Source: Steroidobacteraceae bacterium
GTDB taxonomy: Bacteria; Pseudomonadota; Gammaproteobacteria; Steroidobacterales; Steroidobacteraceae
NCBI GenBank assembly: GCA_025927665.1
Contig: JAICKZ010000019.1
Span: forward strand, 1 to 18,371
Length of the DNA stretch: 18,371 bases
Reading direction: 5' to 3'
The position numbers were made by a program, and so were the translations under genes. Shown in pieces: positions 5,758 through 13,472 of this stretch (position 1 is the stretch's first letter; each line of letters opens with the position of its first letter). The notes beneath the pieces are model-generated. The model ran no database searches and was not told where the DNA came from. It worked only from the letters and a program-made list of their open reading frames with translations.

Positions 5758-7470
5758 TTACCAGCTGAACTTCAGTAACGACACACCTTCTCGTGGTTCT
5801 TCAAAGGTGAGTTCAATCAAGCCGTTGTTAACGGTGATCCAGCGTGGAGATTCCAATAATTGCAATTGCCCAGCTGCGTGCAGTTGCTCCAACTGAGATG
5901 CCGAGGGAGTGGCAAGTGATGTCATACTTTGCCACGTTGTATAAGCATTGCTATGGGTTTGATCGATACGCCAATGTTCAAGTAGAACTTTGGAAGCATT
6001 AGTGGGCAAGCCTTTCACGTGAAAACGGATAGTGCTTGCAGGAACTTGCATTGCATCGTCATGATAATTCCATATGAGTGTACTTATTTGATGAGCGTTG
6101 CGTGTTGCCATGACATTAATATCGGGGCGAACACGTACGCCGGATGTCATGATCTCTTCGATATCAATTGCACCATCGCTGTTGGCCACAATGCGTTCAC
6201 CGTTCATCTGGCCGAACATGCGAAATATATTCAACAACGGAAGATCAATGGTTGCAGTGCTGAACGCACGTTGACCAGCAAACAGCGATTGCCCAGGGAA
6301 TGTAAATGCCCACGCAATGGTGCCTTGTAGATTGATGTGATGTTTCTGCGCCAATGTCAGCGAGCCATTCAACATCGCGGCTGTATAACTTGCGTACTGA
6401 GCGTTTAATCGATAAGCATTCTGAGGATTAGTGCTAATCCCGCACGCTGCACAACTTTCTGGATCAGACTCGGTCAGTAGCACCGGTAACTTGCGCAGTG
6501 AAGGAAATTCGTTGATGATGGCAAAGCCACGATCAATATCGCGCAATTGTGGTGCGATGGACAGTTCAACGTGACCATTAACGAAAGCGGCGTTTCCTTT
6601 TGCATGAAAAGAAATGAAGTCGAGCGGTATTGCTTTCTTGCCTGTTGCTAGATTGATGTCGTGAGCACAATGTTGCAAAAAACTGCGTAAGAAATTGGCC
6701 GCATGCTCTCCCGATGGACCGGTGCTGGCAGGACCGCCTACTCGCGCCCGTGGTAGAGCATGTCGTACTGCCGTCACCGTATAGTCGTAAAGTTTGAAAT
6801 ATTCTTCTGTTGTGCCGTGCCAATAAAAAATATCAGGCTCATTCCATACTTCCCATTCCCAGCTTGATACTTCTACTGTGCCGTAACGTTCCTTCATGTG
6901 CAGTACCCAGCGATAGACCAGTTCAGACCACTCCTCGTAATTGGTGGGCGGATAACTCCAGCCTGTATCAAAACTGTGTGGCCATTGATGCTGATAAGGT
7001 TCGGGATGCGTTGACATTGCCTGTGGTGTAAAACCAATCTCAACCAGTGGTTTGATACCGTTCTTTTGATAGGCATCGAATATGCGATCAATGATATGCC
7101 AATCATAAACTGGATTGGCCAACGCATCGCGTGTAAACGCGTTGGTGGAACCCCACTTCAAGGAGGGCGTGCCGTCACCCGATGTCAATAAATTATGGGT
7201 GCGTGCGTGTATCGGATATTTACTTAGTTGCGATAGTTCAGCGAGCAGATGCAAACCATCGTCGCTGTAGGTGTAATTGGGTTCATCATAGCCCATCCAG
7301 GCCCATACGGGTTCAAAGTGTCCTGCAGATTTTGAAGCATTCACATTGATCGAAATGGTTTGAGCAGTCACGGACAGCGACATAGCAAGCGCAGTACCTA
7401 TACTCAACCCGAAACAGAATTTAACGGCGGAAGAAAAGTTCATGTGCTTCATCATAAGGAAACAAGACAT
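5758..7470 (-). CDS. Secreted GH39-like glycoside hydrolase
   Basis: A 570-residue protein with a Sec signal peptide (hydrophobic run GLSIGTALAMSLSVTA, cleavage probably before QTIS near residue 37). Several Met codons near the start (residues 1, 6, 7, 10) make the exact start uncertain. The (beta/alpha)8 domain shows the clan GH-A acid/base motif WEWEVWNEPD (Glu211) and a late strand LPVLLTESDPE, where Glu334 would be the nucleophile. GISFHAKG-like and Trp-rich substrate loops (SISFHAKG; YHWHG-like) also fit GH39, which includes beta-xylosidases and alpha-L-iduronidases. A beta-sandwich tail follows from about 430. It would act in the periplasm or outside on plant- or microbe-derived glycans. 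The substrate cannot be fixed from sequence. Confidence 0.8.
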   Translation of the reverse strand: MSCFLMMKHMNFSSAVKFCFGLSIGTALAMSLSVTAQTISINVNASKSAGHFEPVWAWMGYDEPNYTYSDDGLHLLAELSQLSKYPIHARTHNLLTSGDGTPSLKWGSTNAFTRDALANPVYDWHIIDRIFDAYQKNGIKPLVEIGFTPQAMSTHPEPYQHQWPHSFDTGWSYPPTNYEEWSELVYRWVLHMKERYGTVEVSSWEWEVWNEPDIFYWHGTTEEYFKLYDYTVTAVRHALPRARVGGPASTGPSGEHAANFLRSFLQHCAHDINLATGKKAIPLDFISFHAKGNAAFVNGHVELSIAPQLRDIDRGFAIINEFPSLRKLPVLLTESDPESCAACGISTNPQNAYRLNAQYASYTAAMLNGSLTLAQKHHINLQGTIAWAFTFPGQSLFAGQRAFSTATIDLPLLNIFRMFGQMNGERIVANSDGAIDIEEIMTSGVRVRPDINVMATRNAHQISTLIWNYHDDAMQVPASTIRFHVKGLPTNASKVLLEHWRIDQTHSNAYTTWQSMTSLATPSASQLEQLHAAGQLQLLESPRWITVNNGLIELTFEEPREGVSLLKFSW

Positions 7471-7573
7471 TAAAATCGAAACTTTAATTATCTTTGCAGC
7501 GATAGTTTTTAAGCGGTAATGAGCATATAGTTCGCCAGGCGATCAACAATAACAAACAACTATTGGGGGTTGT

Positions 7574-7756
7574 ATGAAAAATCGTCATCCATCACCGAAT
7601 TCTTTAATGCGGATACATGCCTTGATAAGCATGTTATTGCTCGGCATGTTTTTTGAAGTGACAGCCAATAGTCCACTCACCGCATCAATAACCGCAGGCT
7701 CTAAAGTAGTGATTGCATTTTATGCGGTATCCTTCGTGCAATGGCATGATGATTAA
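7574..7756 (+). CDS. Short secreted-type peptide, possibly a truncated gene
   Basis: A 60-residue frame, MKNRHPSPNSLMRIHALISM..., preceded by a G-rich site (TTGGGGGTTGT) right before the ATG. It has a basic start and hydrophobic stretch (LISMLLLGMFFEV) ending near TANS, like a Sec signal peptide, followed by only ~28 residues. It is divergent from the GH39-like gene, with 103 bases between, so the two could share a promoter region. The abrupt end FVQWHDD suggests the 5' remnant of a longer secreted protein. No family was recognised. Confidence 0.4.
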   Translation: MKNRHPSPNSLMRIHALISMLLLGMFFEVTANSPLTASITAGSKVVIAFYAVSFVQWHDD

Positions 7757-7788
7757 TAACTTTATGTCTCACAGAAGATAGTGATTGT

Positions 7789-8292
7789 ATGAGTACATTG
7801 ATGAAGCTCGAGCAGGAAATCGGTCTAGTTGCAAAACAACTCTCATTGTTAGCGGTCAAGCAGCGCTTCGCAGAATTCGAGCCAATAATGCAAAATATCT
7901 TTTGCAGAGACGAGAAGCTCAGCTTTCTTGCTGGCCTTGCCAATGAACTCTCCGGGGCATTTAGCAAACTCTGTTTGGTTGGTCTCGATTATATAATTAC
8001 CTTACACGAAACTGACTACACGAAACTGTTCGAGTTGGCGCACGGGAAGGATATCGCGATGTATAATTTGACTGACCTCATGTTGACACACGGTGGCGCC
8101 ACGCAAAATATCTTGCGACGTTTCTGTAAAGATTACGATGAAGTCAAAAAAATAAAACAATTCCAACAGCGCATCGACAGAGGCAGTCCATCGTCGGAGG
8201 AGACTGAGGCAAATAGGCGTTTGTATAATTACCTGAATGTATCTGCGGAGAAGATTAAGACCTTTCGAGAGAAGATTGCTGCCATGACATGA
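7789..8292 (+). CDS. Hypothetical helical protein, first of a coupled pair
   Basis: A 167-residue protein, MSTLMKLEQEIGLVAKQLSL..., predicted mostly helical from its Leu/Lys/Glu/Gln pattern, with no signal peptide. Its final residues carry a coiled-coil-like basic/acidic stretch (VSAEKIKTFREKIAAMT). The TGA at 8290-8292 overlaps the ATG of the next gene (ATGA), so the two are very likely cotranslated. No domain was recognised. A partner relationship with the downstream gene is inferred from the overlap only, and that partner carries a premature stop. Confidence 0.55.
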   Translation: MSTLMKLEQEIGLVAKQLSLLAVKQRFAEFEPIMQNIFCRDEKLSFLAGLANELSGAFSKLCLVGLDYIITLHETDYTKLFELAHGKDIAMYNLTDLMLTHGGATQNILRRFCKDYDEVKKIKQFQQRIDRGSPSSEETEANRRLYNYLNVSAEKIKTFREKIAAMT

Positions 8293-8615
8293 CCGTAGTG
8301 ATGAACATTCCCATTACTGAAGCAATCAAATCGGGTGATGCTATGACACTCTCCGTACTTGCGCGCGTGGTGAATGCAGACACTGCGGATGGAATGGGCA
8401 AGTTAGGCGTGCGGATACAAAAAGATGTAGATGGCTATCCTGGCTTTGGTGATCGTATGCTCGATATCGCATCGACATAGCGTTTGTATCAAATCAAGAC
8501 ACATGCAACGATGGATATTGCAAAAGGTGAGGCATCCGTCAGTGCGCAACTTGCGGCTGCAAAGCAGACAGTTGAGATAGATCGGGTGTATGTGCTTTCA
8601 GCAAGCACTCCATAG
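8289..8615 (+). pseudogene. Small gene interrupted by an in-frame amber codon
   Basis: From the ATG at 8289 the frame reads MTVVMNIPITEAIKSGDAMT, then LSVLARVVNADTADG, then GDRMLDIAST, and meets TAG at 8478-8480. In the same frame it continues RLYQIKTHATMDIAKGEASV, then SAQLAAAKQTVEIDRVYVLS, and ends at TAG 8613-8615. The continuing part has a normal protein-like composition, and the whole would be about 108 residues. The simplest reading is a nonsense mutation from a CAG, AAG, TGG, TCG, GAG, TTG or TAC/TAT codon. No family was recognised. The gene overlaps its upstream neighbour by 4 bases. Confidence 0.55.
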
Positions 8616-8742
8616 ATTCAGCTTGTTGTTTTGAAATGATTTTAGGCAATACGTGACTCTTTGGTGGCAGCAGCTCCATCAAGATATAGGTGGTTGGTTG
8701 AAGTGATGACGTGAAGATGAATCAGCTATTACGTGTTGGCAG

Positions 8743-9105
8743 TTGAACGCCGGTGCATCTGAGCAAGCTATAAGTGATGCTACAGCCTCGCTTGGACTAT
8801 CTTTGCCATCAGATTACTTGACGTTCATTCGTGATCATGATGGTGAGGAGGGGTTTATTGGTGAAAATTATTTGGTTTTCTGGAGAGTAGGGGAGTTGGT
8901 TACCTTTAATCGTGAGTACGAGGTCGAAAAATACGCTTCCGGGTTGTTGCTGTTTGCCTCTAACGGTGGAGGAGAGGGGTATGGTTTTGATACACGAAAA
9001 GGTACGTTGCCGATCGTGCGTGTTCCATTTATCGGCATGGAGTTGCGCTATGCACTGCCTATTGCGGCTAGCTTTGCAGATCTTTTAAATCAGCTTGCGA
9101 ATTAG
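8743..9105 (+). CDS. SMI1/KNR4 family protein, likely toxin-immunity type
   Basis: A 120-residue protein when started at TTG 8743. Family features: ISDATASLGLSLPSDYLTFI near the start, the GG/E-x-GFIGENYLVFW block with FWRVGEL, and the acidic loop GGGEGYGFDTRKG. SMI1/KNR4 domains are known as immunity proteins against contact-dependent and polymorphic toxins in bacteria. The start is doubtful: homologous-looking residues (ESAITCWQLNAGASE) extend upstream, but no standard start precedes them and an in-frame TGA sits at 8707. Either the TTG is used or the N-terminus has been lost by a small indel. It precedes another short broken gene in the same direction. Confidence 0.7.
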   Translation: MNAGASEQAISDATASLGLSLPSDYLTFIRDHDGEEGFIGENYLVFWRVGELVTFNREYEVEKYASGLLLFASNGGGEGYGFDTRKGTLPIVRVPFIGMELRYALPIAASFADLLNQLAN

Positions 9106-9149
9106 CGTATGTCAGTGAAGATAAAAATATGCGGTCGCGCCCCTTGAGT

Positions 9150-9296
9150 ATGGAGCTGTTTGAAATCAAGCCATTTGTTCTTGGTGGCGATCCGGTCGAT
9201 CCAAGTAACAAGACATGGTTGACGAGGAAGCGGCACTTTGAAGCTGTGCGTTATTGGAATTGAGTTGTGCGAGAGCTGCGCAGTAAGGGCGGATGA
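9150..9296 (+). pseudogene. Short gene interrupted by an in-frame TGA, paired with SMI1 gene
   Basis: The ATG at 9150 gives MELFEIKPFVLGGDPVDPSN, then KTWLTRKRHFEAVRYWN, stopping at TGA 9261-9263. Beyond it, in the same frame, VVRELRSKGG ends at TGA 9294-9296, which would complete a protein of about 48 residues. One base change (for example from CGA or TGG) would explain it. It lies 44 bases after the SMI1-like gene in the same direction. The family was not recognised by name. The remaining bases to the tpiA leader hold no gene. Confidence 0.5.
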
Positions 9297-9409
9297 AGAG
9301 GTCCATTCTATCGACGAAACTTATTGTCGTGTTTTGATCGGAAAAATATTGGCCCGAAGAAAAATTGGCAATCCCTCTGAAAACAATCGGGTTTGCTTTC
9401 CCCGCCCCA

Positions 9410-9448
9410 GGTCAGTAAGCTTTCGCGCCTTTCGCTGACCAGGGTCAG
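9410..9448 (+). promoter_or_regulatory. Three alternating GGTCAG/CTGACC copies in the tpiA leader
   Basis: GGTCAG (9410-9415), CTGACC (9435-9440) and GGTCAG (9443-9448) lie in the 60 bases before the tpiA ATG. Copy 1 can pair with copy 2 as a 6-base stem; copies 2 and 3 form a near-perfect dyad with a two-base centre. The first and third copies are followed by similar CTTTC-containing bases. This could be an operator or a hairpin before tpiA. The function is inferred only from symmetry. Confidence 0.35.
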
Positions 9449-9473
9449 CTTTCTCGAAGCTTTGGATATATTT

Positions 9474-10223
9474 ATGCGTCGACCATTGGTGGCTGGTAAT
9501 TGGAAAATGCACGGTTCGCGTGCGGAAAATGGGGCATTGCTGGAAGGCTTACTTTCGAAGGTGGATACCGCGAAGACCGACGTACTGGTATGTGTTCCTT
9601 TTGTATATCTGGCTGAAATTGCCTATCAATTGCGCGGCAAGCCTATAAAAGTCGGTGCTCAATCACTATGTGCTGAAGCGCAAGGTGCTTTTACCGGAGA
9701 AGTTTCTGCGGCTATGCTTAAAGACGTGGGTTGTGAATATGTGTTGGTGGGCCATTCTGAGCGTCGCAGTCTCTATAATGAAGACGATGCCTTAGTTGCG
9801 CGCAAATATATGGCTGCACAGTCACAAGGCTTGATTCCCGTGCTGTGTGTCGGTGAGACATTAGCGCAGCGTGACGCCAATCAGTGTTTTGCAGTGGTGG
9901 AAACGCAGTTGGCGGCGGTGATCAAAGCTGCCGGCATTGCTTCATTCGCCAATGCTGTGATTGCCTATGAACCAGTTTGGGCGATCGGCACCGGACGCAC
10001 CGCAACGCCAGATCAAGCACAGGAAGTACATGCTTTTATTCGCCAAGTGCTGGCGAAGTATGATGCAACCTTGGCCAATGCTGTGCGCGTATTGTATGGT
10101 GGTAGTGTCAAAGGCGCGAATGCCGCTGAATTGTTTGCAATGAAAGATATCGATGGTGGTCTGGTGGGCGGTGCTTCGCTCAAGGCCGATGAGTTCTTGA
10201 AAATTTGTGCCGCTGCAGGCTAA
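9474..10223 (+). CDS. tpiA: Triose-phosphate isomerase
   Basis: A 249-residue protein, the usual bacterial TIM length. It catalyses interconversion of dihydroxyacetone phosphate and glyceraldehyde 3-phosphate in glycolysis and gluconeogenesis, in the cytoplasm as a dimer. Active-site features are in place: Asn9 and Lys11 (AGNWKMHG), His94 (LVGHSERR), catalytic Glu166 in the signature AYEPVWAIGTG, and phosphate-binding YGGSVK (~208-213) and LVGGASL (~230-236). The frame is open upstream to 9393, but MRRPLVAGNWKM is the normal TIM start. The Shine-Dalgarno is weak (TTTGGA). The tpiA - secG - tRNA-Leu order is typical of many gammaproteobacteria. Confidence 0.97.
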   Translation: MRRPLVAGNWKMHGSRAENGALLEGLLSKVDTAKTDVLVCVPFVYLAEIAYQLRGKPIKVGAQSLCAEAQGAFTGEVSAAMLKDVGCEYVLVGHSERRSLYNEDDALVARKYMAAQSQGLIPVLCVGETLAQRDANQCFAVVETQLAAVIKAAGIASFANAVIAYEPVWAIGTGRTATPDQAQEVHAFIRQVLAKYDATLANAVRVLYGGSVKGANAAELFAMKDIDGGLVGGASLKADEFLKICAAAG

Positions 10224-10269
10224 CGTTTAATAGTGGGCAGATAATAGGTATATAACTGGGAAGATCGGT

Positions 10270-10707
10270 ATGAATTGGTTAAATACTCTGACGATGATTG
10301 TGCATTTGTTCCTGGCCGTGGGAATTATTGGGTTAGTGTTATTGCAGCGTGGCAAGGGTGCGGATGCGGGTGCAGGTTTTGGTTCTGGCGCGTCAGGTAC
10401 TGTATTTGGTGCTCGAGGTTCTGCCTCATTTTTATCGCGTACGACGGCAATCTTTGCGACGTTATTTTTTATTACCAGCTTGACGTTGGCTTACTTCAGC
10501 AATCATGGAACGAAAAACGCAGATGTCAGTGTTATTGACAATGCTTCAATTCCTACTGCATCTTCATCGGTATCGTCGGCGACGTCTTCTGTAATTCTGC
10601 CGAGCCCAGTGCCTAGCACTGCACCCGCTGCTGAATCAACAACCGCGCCAAGTACATCGGTTAATCCAGCGGCTGCTTCAACTTCGAGTTCATCGTCAAC
10701 CAAGTAG
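10270..10707 (+). CDS. secG: Preprotein translocase subunit SecG
   Basis: A 145-residue inner-membrane subunit that helps SecYEG export unfolded proteins. Two membrane helices are visible (residues ~5-25, LTMIVHLFLAVGIIGLVLL, and ~57-75, TTAIFATLFFITSLTLAYF), separated by the family loop QRGKGADAGAGFGSG and SGTVFGARGS. A fair ribosome binding site (TGGGAAGATC) precedes the ATG, 46 bases after tpiA. The C-terminal ~60 residues are a low-complexity Ser/Ala/Thr/Pro tail (SSVSSATSS, STSSSSSTK), longer than in the typical ~110-residue SecG; such tails vary widely and need not matter for function. The tRNA-Leu gene starts 30 bases after the stop codon. Confidence 0.93.
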   Translation: MNWLNTLTMIVHLFLAVGIIGLVLLQRGKGADAGAGFGSGASGTVFGARGSASFLSRTTAIFATLFFITSLTLAYFSNHGTKNADVSVIDNASIPTASSSVSSATSSVILPSPVPSTAPAAESTTAPSTSVNPAAASTSSSSSTK

Positions 10708-10737
10708 AATTTCGTTTTCCCTCTTTCGATTTCCAGT

Positions 10738-10822
10738 GCGGATATGGTGGAACTGGTAGACACGCTACTTTGAGGGGGTAGTGGGGCAACCCGTGTCGGT
10801 TCGAGTCCGACTATCCGCACCA
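10738..10822 (+). tRNA. leuU: tRNA-Leu(GAG)
   Basis: 85 bases ending in an encoded CCA. Acceptor strands GCGGATA and TATCCGC pair perfectly, and the discriminator base is A. The anticodon stem CTACT/GGTAG (one T-G pair at the loop end) closes the 7-base loop TTGAGGG, giving anticodon GAG for CUC/CUU codons. The variable arm is long, as in class II tRNAs, and the T-arm is GTCGG-TTCGAGT-CCGAC. The same tRNA follows secG in E. coli (leuU) and in other gammaproteobacteria. Confidence 0.95.
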
Positions 10823-10840
10823 ATCATTACTACGCAAACA

Positions 10841-10878
10841 AGCACTGTCTTTACAGATAAAAAAGCAAAAGCAGTGCT
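10841..10878 (+). terminator. Hairpin after tRNA-Leu
   Basis: AGCACTGTCTTT (10841-10852) pairs with AAAGCAGTGCT (10868-10878), with one bulged T; the loop is A-rich. It starts 18 bases after the tRNA and may end the secG-tRNA transcript or protect its 3' end. No T-run follows, so it is not a canonical intrinsic terminator. Confidence 0.4.
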
Positions 10879-11154
10879 GCTCCCATATCTTCGTAATACA
10901 ACATGATTTGCACATGATCATCATTGACTTATGTCGGGTGAATAATATGACGCTGTCGGACAAACGCGACATTGCAGTTTATCTTTAAACTTGTTGATAT
11001 GAACTAGTTGATGTGGATGAGTAGTGTGATGCACGTGCTGTGCAGCGATATCGAATACATCGAAACGCAGCGAGATCAAGATGAGGTCATTGCAGTTCGT
11101 TCAATGTCTCACTCACAAGATAATTAAGTCAATTATTTTCAGGTAAACCCGCTT
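10879..11154. other. Gene-free stretch before the lectin lipoprotein
   Basis: Together with the hairpin before it, this leaves 332 bases between tRNA-Leu and the lipoprotein gene. I see no gene in it. TTGACT near 10925 and AT-rich hexamers after it do not have proper promoter spacing, so no promoter is called. AGG near 11141 is the only ribosome-binding hint. Confidence 0.5.
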
Positions 11155-13425
11155 ATGCTTATACGTAACTCGCGTTCGATTGTTAAATACTTATCGATAG
11201 TCGTGATTGCATTACAACTTACTGCGTGTGCTGGAGGAGGCACTGCGAGCGGGCCTATCAACGACGTTGGTAATAGCAGCAGTAGTTCATCAGTATTTTC
11301 GTCGCAATCATCCAGCGTATCATCGAACAGTACGTCTTCAAGCAGTGCGTCATCGGGTTCGTCCGCAAGTAACATGTCTTCAAGTAGTGCATCGAGCACA
11401 TCATCAAGTAGCCGATCATCAAGCAGTACATCTTCAAATAGTTCATCAAGTGCATCATCGAGTAGTAGTTCAAACAGTGTCAGCTCTTCATCGAGCAGCA
11501 GTAGCAGCGTTCAACCTACAATTTCATTTATTGCAAGTCCGGGCACGATCGCTCTTGGTGCTGCCAGCACACTTACGTGGTCATCGAACCATACCGTATC
11601 GTGTGTGGCATCGGAAGCATGGTCAGGGGTTCAGTCCACCTCGGGTACATTGAGTGTTTCACCAACAGTACTTAGTACGTACACGCTTATTTGTACGGGG
11701 CCTGGAGGTAATGCAAGCCAGTCTGTGACCATCGCAATTGAAGCGCCACACTCAAGTGCCACGCTCGTTTTCAATTATCCCAATGGGTTCGCGAGTGCGT
11801 CAGGCGCAATACATCCTGCATGGTCTGCGAGTTTTGCCGGATCGGCAATTAATCTCACCAGTACAGGGCAAGAGCATGAAGCGGGCGGTGCTTGGTACAC
11901 GACACAGCAAAATATCACTTCCTTCACCACGGATTTCACTTTCCAAATTATTCCCTCTGACACGGTACCATCGATACAAGGCATCACCTTTTGTATTCAG
12001 AACACCAATAGCATTCACAACTCAAACGCTTACGGAATCAACGCATCTTCGGACGCTAATCTCTCGGGTTATGGCACTTATGCATTAGGCGGACAACAAC
12101 CGATGATTAATAGCATGGCCGTGCTTTTCAATCTTAACAACAATGACGAATATAATTACCCTTCAAGCGGTCATCCAAGTGCGACAGGTTTATATATAAA
12201 CGGAGGGCCGCAGGGCGCGTTGGTTCCTGAGCTTGATCTCAACCCATCTCATATTGATCTTTATAGCGGCGATATCATGGCTGTTAAACTGGTCTATGAC
12301 GGCAGTCTTTTGACTATGACCTTAAAAGATACCTTCACTAATGCTCAATACAGGACCAGTTGGCCAGTCGATATTCCTTCAATCACGGGGAGTAGCTTGG
12401 CTTGGATCGGCTTTACCGGCGGCGAGATCCCTTCTACACCTCAGAATATTCTCACTTGGGATTTTTATGATGGCTATGACACGCGAGTCGCGACGCCGAC
12501 TTTCAGCGCTCAGCCTGGCTCATATCCATCGACGCAGATGGTTTCAATTAACGCACCTTCGGAGTCAACAGTCTATTACACGACCAACGGTCAGCAACCT
12601 ACCACTTCATCAAGCAAGTACATGGGCCCCATTACGGTCAGCTCTAGCGAGGTAATTGAAGCTGTCGCCGTTGAATCAGGTTACACGGATAGTTTGGTGG
12701 CAGTTGCCAATTATCAAATAGCGCCCACGAATACACCGATGATTAACTTCTCAAACTTTGTAAATGCCTCAAGTTTAGTGACCACCAATGGCTCAGCACG
12801 TCTCAATGGATCGACACTACAACTGACAGATACACTCAATGACGTGGAGGTAGGATCAGCTTGGTACGTTGCTCCTGTCAACGTGCAGACGTTCACAACA
12901 AATTTCACTTTGCAATTAACGAATGCAAATGCTAATGGAATGACTTTTGTCATTCAGAATCAACCGCCGGCTTCTTCTGATAGCTCTATTCTCTATGTCA
13001 GTGGCGGTCCCAATGCACTTGCCAACGGCGCAAGTGGCCTTGGTTATTCAGGCGACATTGGCGCTGGATCGAACAACGCAGGGCTATTAAATAGTATCGC
13101 TGTGATATTCGATTTATACGATGGATCAGGAAACTTGACAGGTCTTTACACGAACGGCAAAACACCCATAGGATCATCAATCGATATGACTTCTGCGGGT
13201 GTAAACCTTCACAGTGGCAACCCTCTTGCAGTGCAGATTGCCTATGACGGGACGATTTTGACTATGACCCTTACCGATACGAAAACGAATAAAACGTTCA
13301 CTCATAGCTGGACAATTAATATTCCGGCGACCGTTGGAGGTAATACAGCCTATATTGGATTTACAGGTGGTACAGGTGGTGCGACAGCGACTCAGCAGGT
13401 ACTAAGCTGGACGTATTCGAACTGA
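11155..13425 (+). CDS. Multidomain lectin-like lipoprotein with Ser linker
   Basis: A 756-residue protein. Residues 1-25 form a lipoprotein signal with lipobox LTAC; Cys25 would be acylated. Residues ~41-118 are an almost pure Ser linker with few Ala, Thr and Asn. ~120-196 is an Ig-like domain (ISFIASPGTIALGAASTLTW, paired Cys150/Cys180). ~203-440 and ~528-756 are two related lectin/beta-sandwich domains, sharing [ST]-x-x-AWY, F-T-T-[DN]-F-T, NS-[MI]-AV-[LI]-F, YDG-x-[LI]-LTMTL and [AW]-[YI]-IGFTGG. Between them, ~446-520 is a chitobiase/beta-hexosaminidase C-terminal type domain (PTFSAQPGSYPSTQMVSI, VYYTTNGQQPT). It would be surface-exposed and bind polysaccharides; no catalytic motif was seen. 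It is inserted between tRNA-Leu and nuoA, which are normally adjacent. Confidence 0.85.
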   Translation: MLIRNSRSIVKYLSIVVIALQLTACAGGGTASGPINDVGNSSSSSSVFSSQSSSVSSNSTSSSSASSGSSASNMSSSSASSTSSSSRSSSSTSSNSSSSASSSSSSNSVSSSSSSSSSVQPTISFIASPGTIALGAASTLTWSSNHTVSCVASEAWSGVQSTSGTLSVSPTVLSTYTLICTGPGGNASQSVTIAIEAPHSSATLVFNYPNGFASASGAIHPAWSASFAGSAINLTSTGQEHEAGGAWYTTQQNITSFTTDFTFQIIPSDTVPSIQGITFCIQNTNSIHNSNAYGINASSDANLSGYGTYALGGQQPMINSMAVLFNLNNNDEYNYPSSGHPSATGLYINGGPQGALVPELDLNPSHIDLYSGDIMAVKLVYDGSLLTMTLKDTFTNAQYRTSWPVDIPSITGSSLAWIGFTGGEIPSTPQNILTWDFYDGYDTRVATPTFSAQPGSYPSTQMVSINAPSESTVYYTTNGQQPTTSSSKYMGPITVSSSEVIEAVAVESGYTDSLVAVANYQIAPTNTPMINFSNFVNASSLVTTNGSARLNGSTLQLTDTLNDVEVGSAWYVAPVNVQTFTTNFTLQLTNANANGMTFVIQNQPPASSDSSILYVSGGPNALANGASGLGYSGDIGAGSNNAGLLNSIAVIFDLYDGSGNLTGLYTNGKTPIGSSIDMTSAGVNLHSGNPLAVQIAYDGTILTMTLTDTKTNKTFTHSWTINIPATVGGNTAYIGFTGGTGGATATQQVLSWTYSN

Positions 13426-13472
13426 TCCTTTTCAACCGCATGATGAATACTTAAGTGTTTATAAGCATTTTG

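Noticed and set aside
3300..9300. General recoding of stop codons to explain TAG and TGA inside small genes
   Set aside because: tpiA, secG, nuoA-E and the lipoproteins use normal stops and have no internal ones; local pseudogene decay or read errors explain the broken genes better.
10925..10960. Promoter for the lectin lipoprotein (TTGACT and AT-rich hexamers)
   Set aside because: The distance between the hexamers is about 14-15 bases and the site is nearly 200 bases from the start codon, so the call is not supported.
11275..11515. CRISPR-like or tandem repeat array in the Ser-rich region
   Set aside because: The repetition comes from short mixed serine codons in one protein; there are no regular direct repeats with unique spacers.
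11207..11653. Alternative frame over the Ser linker (many His, Arg, Gln codons)
   Set aside because: It is a product of the repetitive AGC/TCA/AGT codons of the lipoprotein linker read out of frame.
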